DNA from: Craspedostauros australis
Lineage: Eukaryota; Bacillariophyta; Bacillariophyceae; Mastogloiales; Achnanthaceae
NCBI GenBank assembly: GCA_026770025.1
Contig: JAMXDE010000006.1
Coordinates: forward strand, 1,921,001 to 1,985,000
Length of the DNA stretch: 64,000 nt
Reading direction: 5' to 3'
The notes beneath the pieces are model-generated. The model was not told the origin of the DNA. It saw nothing but the letters and a program-made list of their open reading frames with translations, and did not search any database. A program made the translations under genes and the position numbers. Positions 1 through 10,116 of the stretch are shown here, in pieces. Numbering within the stretch: position 1 is the stretch's first letter; every line of letters starts with the position of its first letter.

Positions 1-1
1 C

Positions 2-3000
2 CTTTTCTCCGATGCATAGGCAGTCGTCGACGTAGGTGCCTATCAGCAGTAGTCTCCCTTCCTGATTCCGAATCAGAAGGCATGGATCCACTTTGCTCTG
101 TCGAAATCCCAGCTTGAGTAGAATATCGACCAGCTTTTTGTTCCATTGTCGCGCGCTCTGCACTAGTCCGTAGATGGTCTTCTTGAGCAGCAAGCATTCG
201 TCGGCCTCATGCCTCATCCCCTTTGGGCATTGCATGTAGATCTCTTCGTCAAGTTCTCCATGTAAGAATGCTGTCTCGAAGTCGATGATCATACTATCCA
301 TGTGCAGCAGCATCTTCATAGTGAGCATGATGCGGTAGGTTGCATCATGAATCACTGGTGCGTGGTGTGCTGAGAAGTCCACTCCTGCGATCTGTGAGTA
401 GCCGCAGGCGACGAGTCTGGCCCGGAAGACTCCGTTCCTCTTCTCCTTGAATACCCACTTGGTCTTCACGCATCGCCGATCCCTCGGCATTCGGTTCCTC
501 TTGATCTTCTCCCATACTCCTCTTCTGGTCATATCGTTGAACTCCTTATTGATGGCCTCTCTCCACTTCGTTCTCTTCTCGGGATCTGCATGGTCCCAGC
601 ATTCTTCGAAGGTGGTAGGGTCCAGCATCATAGCTACGCTTGCTTGCTCGGGTCTGACTCGATCATTTGTCACTTGGCTCGCAGCGATGAAGTCATCCAA
701 TCTCATCTTTCCGTGAGTGGTGTCTATCATCATCCCTGCGACGTCTCTGTTGAACATCGACCCGTCTGTATGGAAGCTCGGCCCCTCTGTCGCCGCTGTT
801 TCGGCTTCTGTCTCTTGGGCAGTCTCTTGCTTCTCCTCGTCAGATTCCGATGCTTCGCTGGATCCGTAGTCTCTGTCCTCCTTAGGGACGGGCGAATTGT
901 TATACCCTGCGAGATCTCTGACCATTCTTGGTACGTACGCAACAGGTGTTGCGACTGGAGTCGAGGGCGGTTCTTGCTCTACCGTTCTTTCCTCGCTCCT
1001 TCCATCCTCGTCCCTTCCGGATTCATCGCCGACGTCTTCGTCTGGTTCCTGATCCTCCTGGACGGGTAGCAGATCGTCCTGCTCTACCGCAGCATCTTCT
1101 GAATCTCCTTGTTCTCTAGTTCTGCTGCGCTGGTCATCATCATCGGTCTCTATGTCACTCATACTGTCCGATTGACGAAGCCAAGTCACTCCTCTCTCTG
1201 GAGACGAGTCTCTTGATGAGGAGTCGTCGTCTGCGTTCATTACTCTGGATCTGCTGGCATCCTTAATACCTTTGAACTCTCCATACGACTTATTCAACCA
1301 TGTTATGTCTCGAGTCATCAGGATTCTTGAGGTAGCAAGGTTCATCATGCGGTACACTCCTTTCGCGTGCGACTCTCCGTATCCCACGAACATGGCAGGT
1401 TTGGAGCGGTCGTCTAGCTTGGCCTTGATAGTCTGTCCACCGATGTGTACCATCCCCATCTCGCCGAACACACGCAGGTCATTTGCATACTTCGGGACTT
1501 TTCCGTTTAACAGTATACACGCTGGCTCCCTTGACTTCGTGCCAATGATGTTCTCCAGCTGCGTTGCCGTGTGAGCAGCCTCTGCCCACAGCTTCCCTCG
1601 CGTTGTTTTTGGTAGATGGGTTTGGTTCAGCATGGCGCGTACTTTGCCGTAGAGTGTCGCGAATTTCCTTTCGACGCGACCGTTCTGTTGGGGAGTCGAT
1701 GCCGCAGTGTACTCGAAGGTTGGGGCGAATCCCTTGTTAAGTAAGAGTTTCTCTGTAGAACGATTCTCTCCTGCGTTGTCACATCTGACATTTTGAACCG
1801 TTACTCGCTGATTCGCCTGGAGCCATTGGAACAACAAAAGCATCTTCGACCCCACGTCGCTCTTCTCTGTGATGAAGTAACTCCAGCAGTAGTCACTGTA
1901 ATCGTCGATCACAAGAAGCCAGTATTTGCCCCTTCCCAGGCTGTGTGTCTGAACGCTTGATGTGTCCATGAACAATCGATCCCCGACTCCTTTCGCTCGT
2001 TGTTGAGTCGCTTTCGACATCGGTCTCTGTCGCGATTTCCCAATCGCGCAGTCAACACACACTTTCAGTTTTCCTGTCACGTTCCAACCGTACCTCCCTG
2101 CTGTTCGAGAGATGGTGTACGCGTCAACGTGGCCTAACATTTTATGAATTGTGTTGATGTCGATTGGTGCGTCGGTCGACACGCCAACATGAGCTTGGTC
2201 GTTGGCCTTGGCGTTGCTCACCATGTTCACTCCACATACGAAACCGCTCTGGGTTGCCATGATGCGGTCGAAGCTGATGCGCACGCTGCCTTTCTTCAGG
2301 CTGATCACAATGCCGCGGTTGCTGATGTCGAAACCATTCTCGAGAGCTTTGTTAATGCTCAGTAGGTTCACCCACAGTTTCGGCACGTACTTCACTGACT
2401 TGAGCACAACGATGGATGTCTTTCCGTTCTTCTGCATGACGGTCATGCGCTTGTCCCCAACCTTGGTTGCCTTGAGGAAGCGTCCGCTTCCGATCTTCAC
2501 GTCCTGATCGGAGACGCGAACGTTGGTCATTCCTTCGTCGCTGTTGGTGAGGTGGCATGATGCGCCCGAATCCCCCAACCAGGTGTTGGTCTCATAGCTG
2601 TCCGGTGCGATGGAAGAGCGCCTTGCGCTCACATGGTCCGTGTTGCCGACCACCATGGCTACCTCGTGTTGGTCTGTGCGTTCAGAGTAGATTGGTAGCA
2701 CCCAGTGCTCCGGCTTTGGGTCTCTGACTCCGCTGTCACTTTGGTGATGGGTCCAACGGATGGAGTTCGCGGCATGGAGGGTCATGCACGAAATCAGATC
2801 GCTGGGGAAGGGTTGGAAGTGACGAGACTCCAAGCTGTTGTTGATGTTGCACGGGTTGCGACACACACCCAATGTGGTGATCATCCCGATCTCGTGTAGC
2901 TTGAAGTACACCGTGCGCGGCTCGATCTGTAGCTCGCGGTCTTGAGTGTGGGTGGCTACAGCATCGTAGCACAATAGGGCGAGTTCGTTTCGCACCTCAT

Positions 3001-4696
3001 TGGCTCGGAGCACGTTGCTCAACGATGCTCGCACAGCATTGCGGAGGGAACCAGCTCTTTCGAGTCTGGTGCGTCGCTCCGCGCGCTCTTCATCGTTGGT
3101 CGGCACATTGCCACTTGGCTCGTTGTGGAGCTGGATGAAGAAAGGAACTTGGGGGCATTCCACGCACCATGCGTAGAGTGGTCCTCGCTTGAGGCACAGA
3201 GGGCACCAGGCCGTGTTGGTGGTGAGCCCTGTCGAGTTCCCGATCATGCGGTCCACGCGAGAGAGTTCTGGAGCGAAGTTGAACACTGGACGGCGAGCCG
3301 TTCCTTCTTGATTGGCACCGCCCATGTCGTCGTCCACGTCTTCGGTGTCGGTGGCCCCTTCGTTGGTGAGGCTTGCGTCGTAGTAGGATTCTTGTCCTAG
3401 GTTGGAGTTGCTCATCTTGTTGTTGACGTTGTGTGGTCTCAAAGAAAGAATGGGAGATGTGTCAGTCTGTTCGACGATGGCTGCAAAGGCGACGTCCTCC
3501 ATTACCTTGGAGTCAGCTTGGTAGTTGCTGTCGTTGTCGCGTGTTTTCGCCTCGCCTGTGTTCACAGACAAGTTGGTCACATTTTCCAATTCGTTCGTGT
3601 TTCCCGAGGTGGGCACACAAATTAATTCGTCTGTCACCACAAGAGCTACATCGTTATTTCCTTCCATTCCATCAGTCGCCACGTTGGCCGAGTCTGCCTC
3701 CTTCATGGCTGCCTTCAGCTTGAAGCACTGTAGGATCTTGTGTCCCTTCTTACCGCAGTACTTACACTCCCCATTGAACTTGGGCTTGCTGTTGTTGACT
3801 CCTTGGCCACTCTTCTTGTTCTTGCCGTTGTCTTTCTTGGGGGCGGAGCGGCAGTCTGCCTTCTTGTGGCCGTAGGCGCCACAGTTGCGGCAGTGACCTT
3901 TGAAGCCTCCTACTGCAGCGAATGCAGTCTCTTCCCTGTTGCTGTTGTTCTCACGTCTGTTGCCGCCGAGCTTGAGGTGTCGGCCGTCGTAGGTGGCACT
4001 GACAGCCTCGCGGATGTCTTCGAGGGTCATGGTGTCTTCCATACCATCGAACTTGAGCTCCAAGAGCTTGACGTCCGTCTCGTATTCCCTTCCGAGGGCG
4101 TTGAGTACGAGCATGTGGTACTGTTGCATATCCATCTTGATGCCAGTACTACCGAGGCGATTACGCAGCACTTCCATCTCAGTTAGGAACGTGTCTGGGT
4201 GCTCACCTTTCTTCAATCGCATCCCGTTGAGTTGAGCCAACAACTTTGCCTTCATAGGCGCAGTACGTTGCTCATAGATGCGTTCAAGGGCCTTCCACGC
4301 CTTGCGTGGGTCTCCACTTTCAGTGGGCCCGCCCTTGGTTCCCACCACAGCCATGAAGGCGACATTGCCTTCCGTAGTTTCATGGTTGATCGCCATGGCC
4401 AGTTCTTCAAACGCGCACTTAGCCAGCCCATTCTTGTATAACTCCTTCTCCTCAGCAGTCATCGAGGCTATCTTCTTCGCGATAGACTCACCCTCTTCGA
4501 TCTTCACATCGGAGATGAGGGCGCTGGGGCCGAAGGGAGCTGGCTTCACCTCCACCTTGTCTAGATCCATGAGATACAAGTCCTCAAGACCCCTGCCCGC
4601 GGCGCGAGCTAGGAACTTGATGCTCCAACCTGTCCAGCTGGAACGCTTGCCGTCGAAGATAACGACGCGGTCGTTCTTGCGGAGATAGGAGCTCAT
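2..4696 (-). CDS. Copia gag-pol polyprotein (A1), C-terminus off-window
   Basis: I read this frame codon by codon from the ATG at 4696 to position 2 and found no stop (about 1,565 residues). The order is Gag with two CCHC knuckles (first near 3855-3900), aspartic protease with WLGDSGASCH near 2545-2580, integrase with the HHCC zinc site then the DDE core (a GRVERKF block near 1660-1690), and reverse transcriptase up to YVDDCLCIG at 9-40. RNase H would follow to the left. Gag and Pol share one frame without a frameshift or stop. The start is chosen because the ATG follows a purine-poor leader directly behind the LTR and because element C has a matching start. The lack of any lesion over 4.7 kb suggests a young, possibly competent copy. 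Confidence 0.93.
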   Translation of the reverse strand, partial: MSSYLRKNDRVVIFDGKRSSWTGWSIKFLARAAGRGLEDLYLMDLDKVEVKPAPFGPSALISDVKIEEGESIAKKIASMTAEEKELYKNGLAKCAFEELAMAINHETTEGNVAFMAVVGTKGGPTESGDPRKAWKALERIYEQRTAPMKAKLLAQLNGMRLKKGEHPDTFLTEMEVLRNRLGSTGIKMDMQQYHMLVLNALGREYETDVKLLELKFDGMEDTMTLEDIREAVSATYDGRHLKLGGNRRENNSNREETAFAAVGGFKGHCRNCGAYGHKKADCRSAPKKDNGKNKKSGQGVNNSKPKFNGECKYCGKKGHKILQCFKLKAAMKEADSANVATDGMEGNNDVALVVTDELICVPTSGNTNELENVTNLSVNTGEAKTRDNDSNYQADSKVMEDVAFAAIVEQTDTSPILSLRPHNVNNKMSNSNLGQESYYDASLTNEGATDTEDVDDDMGGANQEGTARRPVFNFAPELSRVDRMIGNSTGLTTNTAWCPLCLKRGPLYAWCVECPQVPFFIQLHNEPSGNVPTNDEERAERRTRLERAGSLRNAVRASLSNVLRANEVRNELALLCYDAVATHTQDRELQIEPRTVYFKLHEIGMITTLGVCRNPCNINNSLESRHFQPFPSDLISCMTLHAANSIRWTHHQSDSGVRDPKPEHWVLPIYSERTDQHEVAMVVGNTDHVSARRSSIAPDSYETNTWLGDSGASCHLTNSDEGMTNVRVSDQDVKIGSGRFLKATKVGDKRMTVMQKNGKTSIVVLKSVKYVPKLWVNLLSINKALENGFDISNRGIVISLKKGSVRISFDRIMATQSGFVCGVNMVSNAKANDQAHVGVSTDAPIDINTIHKMLGHVDAYTISRTAGRYGWNVTGKLKVCVDCAIGKSRQRPMSKATQQRAKGVGDRLFMDTSSVQTHSLGRGKYWLLVIDDYSDYCWSYFITEKSDVGSKMLLLFQWLQANQRVTVQNVRCDNAGENRSTEKLLLNKGFAPTFEYTAASTPQQNGRVERKFATLYGKVRAMLNQTHLPKTTRGKLWAEAAHTATQLENIIGTKSREPACILLNGKVPKYANDLRVFGEMGMVHIGGQTIKAKLDDRSKPAMFVGYGESHAKGVYRMMNLATSRILMTRDITWLNKSYGEFKGIKDASRSRVMNADDDSSSRDSSPERGVTWLRQSDSMSDIETDDDDQRSRTREQGDSEDAAVEQDDLLPVQEDQEPDEDVGDESGRDEDGRSEERTVEQEPPSTPVATPVAYVPRMVRDLAGYNNSPVPKEDRDYGSSEASESDEEKQETAQETEAETAATEGPSFHTDGSMFNRDVAGMMIDTTHGKMRLDDFIAASQVTNDRVRPEQASVAMMLDPTTFEECWDHADPEKRTKWREAINKEFNDMTRRGVWEKIKRNRMPRDRRCVKTKWVFKEKRNGVFRARLVACGYSQIAGVDFSAHHAPVIHDATYRIMLTMKMLLHMDSMIIDFETAFLHGELDEEIYMQCPKGMRHEADECLLLKKTIYGLVQSARQWNKKLVDILLKLGFRQSKVDPCLLIRNQEGRLLLIGTYVDDCLCIGEK

Positions 4697-4765
4697 GGTG
4701 GTGTGGTGGTGGTGGTATTTGTTGCTGTGTTGGTGGGTGATGGAAACGTTGGATTTCAATCGTAA

Positions 4766-4777
4766 CGTTTCGAAACG
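4766..4777. other. 12-bp palindrome abutting the 5' LTR of A1 (primer-binding-site position)
   Basis: CGTTTCGAAACG is a perfect 12-bp palindrome directly adjoining the inner edge of the 5' LTR, where a primer binding site is expected. No TGG-starting sequence complementary to a tRNA 3' end is visible. Element C has the identical palindrome at 43667-43678, and element B has CGTTTATAAACG at the same place (42675-42686). The role is unknown. Confidence 0.6.
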
Positions 4778-5554
4778 TGTTGGAAATCCGGGGTTATAGT
4801 AGTAGACTAATCTGTTATCAGTCTGTACCGTTTTAGAACTGTGAGCACAACATGCTCATCTCCTTTCGATTCCAATTCACAACAAGCATGATCTGCAGTA
4901 GCCACCCGAGATTACACCCTTCAGCTTGGCTCCTTTCGTCTGCATCTTCATCTTGCTTTCATCGTGGTTCATCGCTTGCTTGGCTGAGGATTGGAGAGCA
5001 CCTACATTCGTCAAGTTCATACTCGTAGACCTGTAGGTACCTCTCCTTCGGTCTCTTGTCACCTCACTGGTCCCACTTCATTTCAGTTCCTCCCTCCTGT
5101 CATCTCGATGGTTGCCTTTGGATGCTTGGAACTTATTGTCATCTGGATCGTGGTCTTGGGTGAATAGGGATCGCCTCTGTTTCGCTTTCTCACATTAGGT
5201 TCTCAGGGACGCGTCGACTTGTTCAGATATATTGGTTGTCGCGCTCATTCGATTCACTCAGGGCTGGTGTGTTGCCATCGTCATAGATCTCTCGGTTCCC
5301 GACCGTTATCGGGACATGGCCGAGTAGGCCACTGGATGAGGGTGCTTGGATGTCGCATAAGACAGGTAAGGCCATTGGGCTGTCCGAGTGCAACTGGTCG
5401 ATTGCTAGGTTGCGGTTTGTCTGGGAGATGCTATTGGGGGTTGCGGCAATCGTGGGTATCTTTGCACTTAATACCATTCCGGTTCCAGTCAGTCCTCATG
5501 GGAGCTGCGGCAGAATACGGTATCTTTGCAAAGTCGTACCCCCGATTCCTGACA
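4778..5554 (-). repeat. 5' LTR of copia A1
   Basis: This 777-bp LTR begins TGTCAGGAATCG and ends GGATTTCCAACA when read on the minus strand, so it has TG...CA ends. The same ends occur in the LTRs at 29075-29864, 49414-50241 and 56436-57180. A block TGCCGCACCTCCC near the 5' end is shared by A2, C and the solo LTR and only partly kept here. The outer edge is fixed by the break in the transposase-like frame at 5555. Confidence 0.9.
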
Positions 5555-8042
5555 TGTGCTCGTGACTGGCAAAACAACACGCATTATCGCTCTGTAAGAT
5601 GATTTCAGTCACGGATGGGTGAATGTCTTTGACCTTTTTTTGCACGATCTCCAGCAGTCCACCAACTTGAAGTGTGTCTTGTGTCGGTCTTCCATCGACC
5701 ACAATGTCGATGAACCGATAAGTAAAAATGTCATTGCGACATGTGATGACCATTGCCCCAAGCAGTGACATTCCCTTCTTCCCCCAATATTCTTGTTGGG
5801 CTTCGCCTTGGCCTGTCGGTAGAATTTTTTGCTTATGGTCAAGTACCACATAGGCTCTTTCAGGCTTATCATTGAGTTCGGATTGATAAAAGGCGATTTG
5901 TCGGAATTGAACTTTTGCACGCACTTTGTGAGCCATGTAGTTAACAATTTCGTTGGCGAATCCCGGCGCCGCCGCAAGCATGGATTGTAATTCGTCCTTG
6001 TGTTCTGCGAGTTCGTTGTCCTTAAGCATTGTGACAAAAGGAACAAAACGATCATTCACAAATCGCATTGCTGATCCACAACGGTTGCATACTTTACGTG
6101 GTTGTTCGGTTGTGGTGGTGGGAGGAATGTCATTTGTGACGTTTGGAGTGTCGTTGGTGACAGAGGTGGTCTTCTTGCGCTTGTGCTTGTTGGTGCGTGG
6201 TTGGCGTTGATTGGTTGATGTGGTTGTTGCCTTCTTCTTCTCCTTGTTGGTGGTGAGTGCGAACGCAGCCGAATGCATGGGATCGTCACACTGAAGCTGC
6301 ATGTGGGAGGCGGTGAATTCCCATTTGAGGAACACAACAAGCAGTTCGAGTGCATGCAAGAGGGAATCGGCTGTGCGCACATGTGGAGCGATGACGTCAT
6401 CTGGCTCGTCGTTGTGGTTGTCGCTCTCGTCATTGGCATCGTTTTGTTCCTCCCCGTCTGTTTCATACTTAGCCTTCAGTAGGTCTACTAGGCGCGAAAT
6501 CGCCTGTTTGAGTTTCTCCGTCGCCATCCAGAAGTAGCTTTCGAAGGAAGAGAGGCCCGTCTTGATCTTGCTTTTGCGTGTGAGTAGGTTGGTGATGAGG
6601 GTGAAAGCGGGCATTCCCACTGGGTTGTTGGTCGTGGATGAGTACATGCCGAATAGTTGTTCGATGGTCGTGCTTCCGCGATCGAACACGGGGACATTTT
6701 CAAATTTGACACCTCCAAACTGTACCGTGTGACTCAACCCTGCCTTGTACGTAGTGGTGGTCATGAGAAACGACGTCACACCAGACAGGTTGCAAGCACG
6801 CACACGATACTGTAGAACCTTGGGCGGAATGATTCCGCCACAGCTGAATATGTCGAAGGCGCGTCGCAACGTTGTTAGTTGACTCCTAGTGTTAGTGGCG
6901 CGTGCTGGTGCGACACGAATACGTTGTTCCTCCGGCATGATTTCCACATGACGAGACAGGATTGCAGTGACGTTGTTGCATGAAGTAGATGCAGCGAGAA
7001 CGGCTTTCGCCACGTTAGCAATTGTCTTTTCCCCCCTCACACACAGGGTGTACAGATTTGAACCGAGTGCAGGCGGCGGCAGGTCCACGCGAGCGCGGAC
7101 AAACTCCACCACCTGTTTAATCTGACGAGTTGGCAACTCCTCCTGAGGGAGCAAGACACCCCAGAGCGCAGTAGCCACAGTGACCCACACGCGTGTCAAG
7201 TTCCACCATGTTGTCCTATCACCGTTGCTGTCAAGAACGAATCCTGTTTTGGGCATGTGGTACAACAGTTCAGGATCTAGGTTAGATCCAAGCACTGCCA
7301 TGACACGAACAATGGCATCGCGCCTCCAGTTTCCCGCCTCTTCCGGATCAAACCCGAACTGACCTCCTCTCCTGTTCCTGCTGGCACGCGTTCGTTCACC
7401 CCTGTCGTTGTCGTCGTAGGTGGTGTCGCTGTCATTGGAGGTGTCTGCGTAGACACCAGCAACAACAGCATTGCAGCGACGAGGGAGCCTCGCCGGTGGG
7501 GCAGGCTCGACAGGTGGTGCAACATCAGCTGCAGCAGGCGGGGGTGGCGCGTTCACGATAACGCTCACCGACGTACAATCGCCGACACCTCGTCCCTCCG
7601 AACGCACCCTGACATTGGAGTCGTCGAAGACGCCTCCGTTATTGTCGAGGATGTGAACGTACACATGCAGCTCGCGAGCGTGCGCATGCGTACTGTTCGG
7701 GACGAGGTTGCCATCCGCTGCATGCATCGGCTTCACATCGATCACTCGTGTGATGGTGCTCGGCTTCCTCAACGCAGCGGACGGCTTGTCAGGCAACAGT
7801 TGCTCCGCAGTTGGCAGCAGGAACCCCTTCGAATCGAAGGGAGGAGATACAGGGTAAGGAGAACGCGGTTTCTTACTGGGGGAGGGGTTGCCATCCTTGG
7901 AGAGGGCCTTGGCAGCAGCAGAGGGAAACATGGTGGAATTGTTGGTGGAGAGTGTAGTTGTTATTTGGTCGGATGTGATGATCTGCACAGGTTTGAGACG
8001 AAGTGAGGAGAGGAGAGCATGGGATGAAAGGCCACCATTCAT
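5555..8042 (-). pseudogene. DDE-transposase-like protein, 3' end lost to copia A1 insertion
   Basis: The frame has an ATG at 8042 (alternative ATG at 7931, MFPSAAAK) and reads about 830 residues to 5555, where the A1 LTR interrupts it; 19 LTR-encoded residues follow before a stop at 5496. The N-terminal third is low-complexity, rich in Ser/Pro/Asn/Asp. A CxxC pair (CNRCGS, near 6085) precedes a C-terminal domain containing VVLDHKQKILP (Asp near 5838), the block EYWGKKGMSLLGA, and ILQSDNACCF (Asp near 5586). The two aspartates about 84 residues apart and the YWGKKGMS block resemble an uncharacterised transposase-like family of protists and invertebrates. That assignment rests on pattern memory only. 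A third acidic residue would lie beyond the insertion. It could instead be a host gene descended from a transposase. Confidence 0.55.
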
Positions 8043-8897
8043 TGACAGCCACAGCAACTATTACTACTACTACACTACTAGGGCGAGCACAAGCATGGAA
8101 CACAACAGAGAGTACACATGACATTGGCGAAGAAAGTTGCGAAATGGAGCGAAAGTGTGGCGATGATGCCTGAATTTGTGAACAGATGCCGATGATGTGT
8201 GATGTGTGATGTGTTTTGTGTTTTGTGTGATGTGTTTTGTGACGAGCAAAATGTGAGATCATGTCGCAGATGCTAACGTGTATTTAACGCGTACCAAACG
8301 AACGACAATCCCGGCGTCTATTCCGTGATTGGATACAATACGATAAATGCATGAGAACATGATCGAACTTTCTGCAAAACAACTAGGAATTTCACAGGGA
8401 TCGACCCATACGACTTCAGAAAACCTTTGAATATGCATAAAACTTAAAATAGGATCTATCTCAAAAATGTAATGGTTAATTATTTATAAGAAGAGGTGGG
8501 AGAATACGATTATATGCTTGGTTTGGATCTACTGAATAAATGTTCTTGAGTCCCGTAACAAAGTGCAGGTCGACTCACTAAGTTGGCTCCTATCTTCCAT
8601 CTGGCATTTTGACCGATCCGATTAAAAATACGACAATAGCATTCTGAATACTATACTGAGGTGAACAACAGACAATTTTGTACCGCCGCTTGTATTTTTC
8701 CTACTGGAGTCTTTACAATTACGCTAAACTGTTGATACGCATCTGAAGCTCGCCTTCTCTTCCCCAATGCTTGTACTTGCCACGCCGAAACAAGACTATC
8801 TGCGCTCGTGCTCACACTTTCCACACTCTACGGCTATTCCATTCCGTCGATGATCCCATCGACAGCATTCTCACACTTCCATCTCCTCTTCATCGTC
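8043..8897. other. Intergenic spacer with short GT-rich repeat
   Basis: No supported gene. At 8187-8241 short repeats of GATGTGT and GTTTTGT form a degenerate tandem tract upstream of the transposase-like gene. 8280-8780 is noticeably AT-rich. No terminal inverted repeat could be matched, because the other end of the interrupted gene lies off-window. Confidence 0.5.
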
Positions 8898-9938
8898 CTA
8901 TTGTGGCTCGACTTCACCCTTCCAGAAATCGACATACGACCTCAGCGCCTCATCGTACGGCGTTGCCTTCATGCCGAACGTATCGATGAAGTCGGAGTCG
9001 TCGACGGTGTAGTCCTTCGTCCAGATGGGCAACATCTCGAGGATCTCTCCCATGATCCCGACGAAGGGTGAGAGCATCCAGATGAATCGCTTGGAGTATG
9101 TGTTCACCAAGATTTTCTTGGCGCGCTTCCTTCCTGACTTCCCGTTCTGTGCCTGCACGATCTGGCCAACATCCTGCGCGATGTCCGTCATCGATTTGCC
9201 ATGGATGGTGTGCGGGCAGATCCATTTGCGACCGTACGCGTCGTCATTGATGCTCGCGATGTAAAGCGCGCGGGCGAAGTCTGGGACGAAGCAAAAGTCG
9301 TGGACGACGGTGGACGATCCAACTGCCATGGGCTTCTGCCCTTTGGTGATGGCGCCGACGAAAGTCTCTCCCATGAAGCCGCTGGCCGTGACGTATCGAC
9401 CGAAAAAGTCGGCGCCTCCGACGATCACCATGCGGTTGTCATCCAATCGGGGTTGGAATTGCTTCCACATCGCTGCCCTTGTTCCTGGCTTGGATGGTCG
9501 CGAGGTTGGCTGCACGTAAAGCGCAGGATCCTTGCTGGGAGAGATGTTGCCGCTGCCGTAGGCGTAGAGGTTGTCGCAAAATACGAGTTTTTGGTGCAGT
9601 TGCTGGTTGGATCCGGCGAGGAGGTTGTCCGCGATGATCGGCCAGTGCTTAGACCAGTACTTGGCCTCGTATCTGTTGAAGCCGATGCATGAGTACACGA
9701 TATCGGCATCCTTCGACAGCGCGAGGACCGACTCTTGGTTGTTGGGATCGCCTTGGAGGACCTGGACGGAAGGCAGATGCGAGAAGATCTTCGTCTCTGC
9801 ATTGCGAGAAACAGCCAGGACAGTCCAGCTGGGTTGTTCTGCAACGATGATATCCACCAGGTGTCGTCCAACGGCTCCCGTGGCACCGAAAATGATGGCT
9901 GTCTTGTTGTCGTTGCTTCTTTTGTTGGATGGCGTCAT
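8898..9938 (-). CDS. NAD(P)-dependent epimerase/dehydratase-like protein (extended SDR family)
   Basis: This is a 346-residue protein from the ATG at 9938. Residues 14-26 (IIFGATGAVGRHL) carry the GxxGxxG dinucleotide-binding turn after the first beta strand. Later landmarks fit an extended short-chain dehydrogenase: VFCDNLYAYG around residues 118-127, a segment GSSTVVHDFCFVPDFARAL around 205-225, and a C-terminal substrate lobe. It should be soluble and bind NAD(P)H; the substrate cannot be told. It resembles plant and algal atypical epimerases and NAD-dependent sugar epimerases. No stop, frameshift or obvious intron is present, so this is one of two convincing host genes here. The next host gene on the same strand (20327-21493) was brought to its present distance by the LINE1 insertion upstream. 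Confidence 0.85.
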   Translation of the reverse strand: MTPSNKRSNDNKTAIIFGATGAVGRHLVDIIVAEQPSWTVLAVSRNAETKIFSHLPSVQVLQGDPNNQESVLALSKDADIVYSCIGFNRYEAKYWSKHWPIIADNLLAGSNQQLHQKLVFCDNLYAYGSGNISPSKDPALYVQPTSRPSKPGTRAAMWKQFQPRLDDNRMVIVGGADFFGRYVTASGFMGETFVGAITKGQKPMAVGSSTVVHDFCFVPDFARALYIASINDDAYGRKWICPHTIHGKSMTDIAQDVGQIVQAQNGKSGRKRAKKILVNTYSKRFIWMLSPFVGIMGEILEMLPIWTKDYTVDDSDFIDTFGMKATPYDEALRSYVDFWKGEVEPQ

Positions 9939-10082
9939 GGTAATTGTTGCTGTGATTGTTTCTGTATTTGTGGTGTTGTGGTTGGTGTTGTGGTTCTTTT
10001 GAAAATTGTGAGAGTGAGGATGACGATTGGGACGCCAGGATTCTCAAACCACGATGTTATCGTTGTGTTCCATGATACGTTG

Positions 10083-10116
10083 CTCCTCCTCCTCCTCCTC
10101 CTCCTCCTCCTCCTCT
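10083..10116. repeat. CTC/CCT trinucleotide microsatellite
   Basis: About eleven perfect CCT units lie about 145 bp upstream of the epimerase start codon. Read on the minus strand it is a GGA/GAG purine tract, in the position of that gene's 5' leader or promoter. An Arg-rich ORF through it is a product of the repeat. Confidence 0.9.

Larger units (their letters stand above)
1..5554 (-). mobile_element. Ty1/copia LTR retrotransposon A1, partial (runs off left edge)
   Basis: Read on the minus strand, the order is a 5' LTR (5554-4778), a short CAC-rich leader, and one long gag-pol frame starting at 4696 and still open at the window edge. The 3' part of pol and the 3' LTR lie outside. The protein is homologous throughout to elements A2 and C in this window, so all three belong to one copia family (family A). 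The element sits inside the DDE-transposase-like gene at 5555-8042, whose reading frame stops inside the LTR. The 5-bp flank next to the LTR is TGTGC (5555-5559); its partner is off-window. Confidence 0.95.

Noticed and set aside
447-4688. Many plus-strand frames of 60-160 codons
   Set aside because: They are antisense shadows of the A1 gag-pol frame, which is open on the minus strand over the whole stretch and shows all expected motifs.
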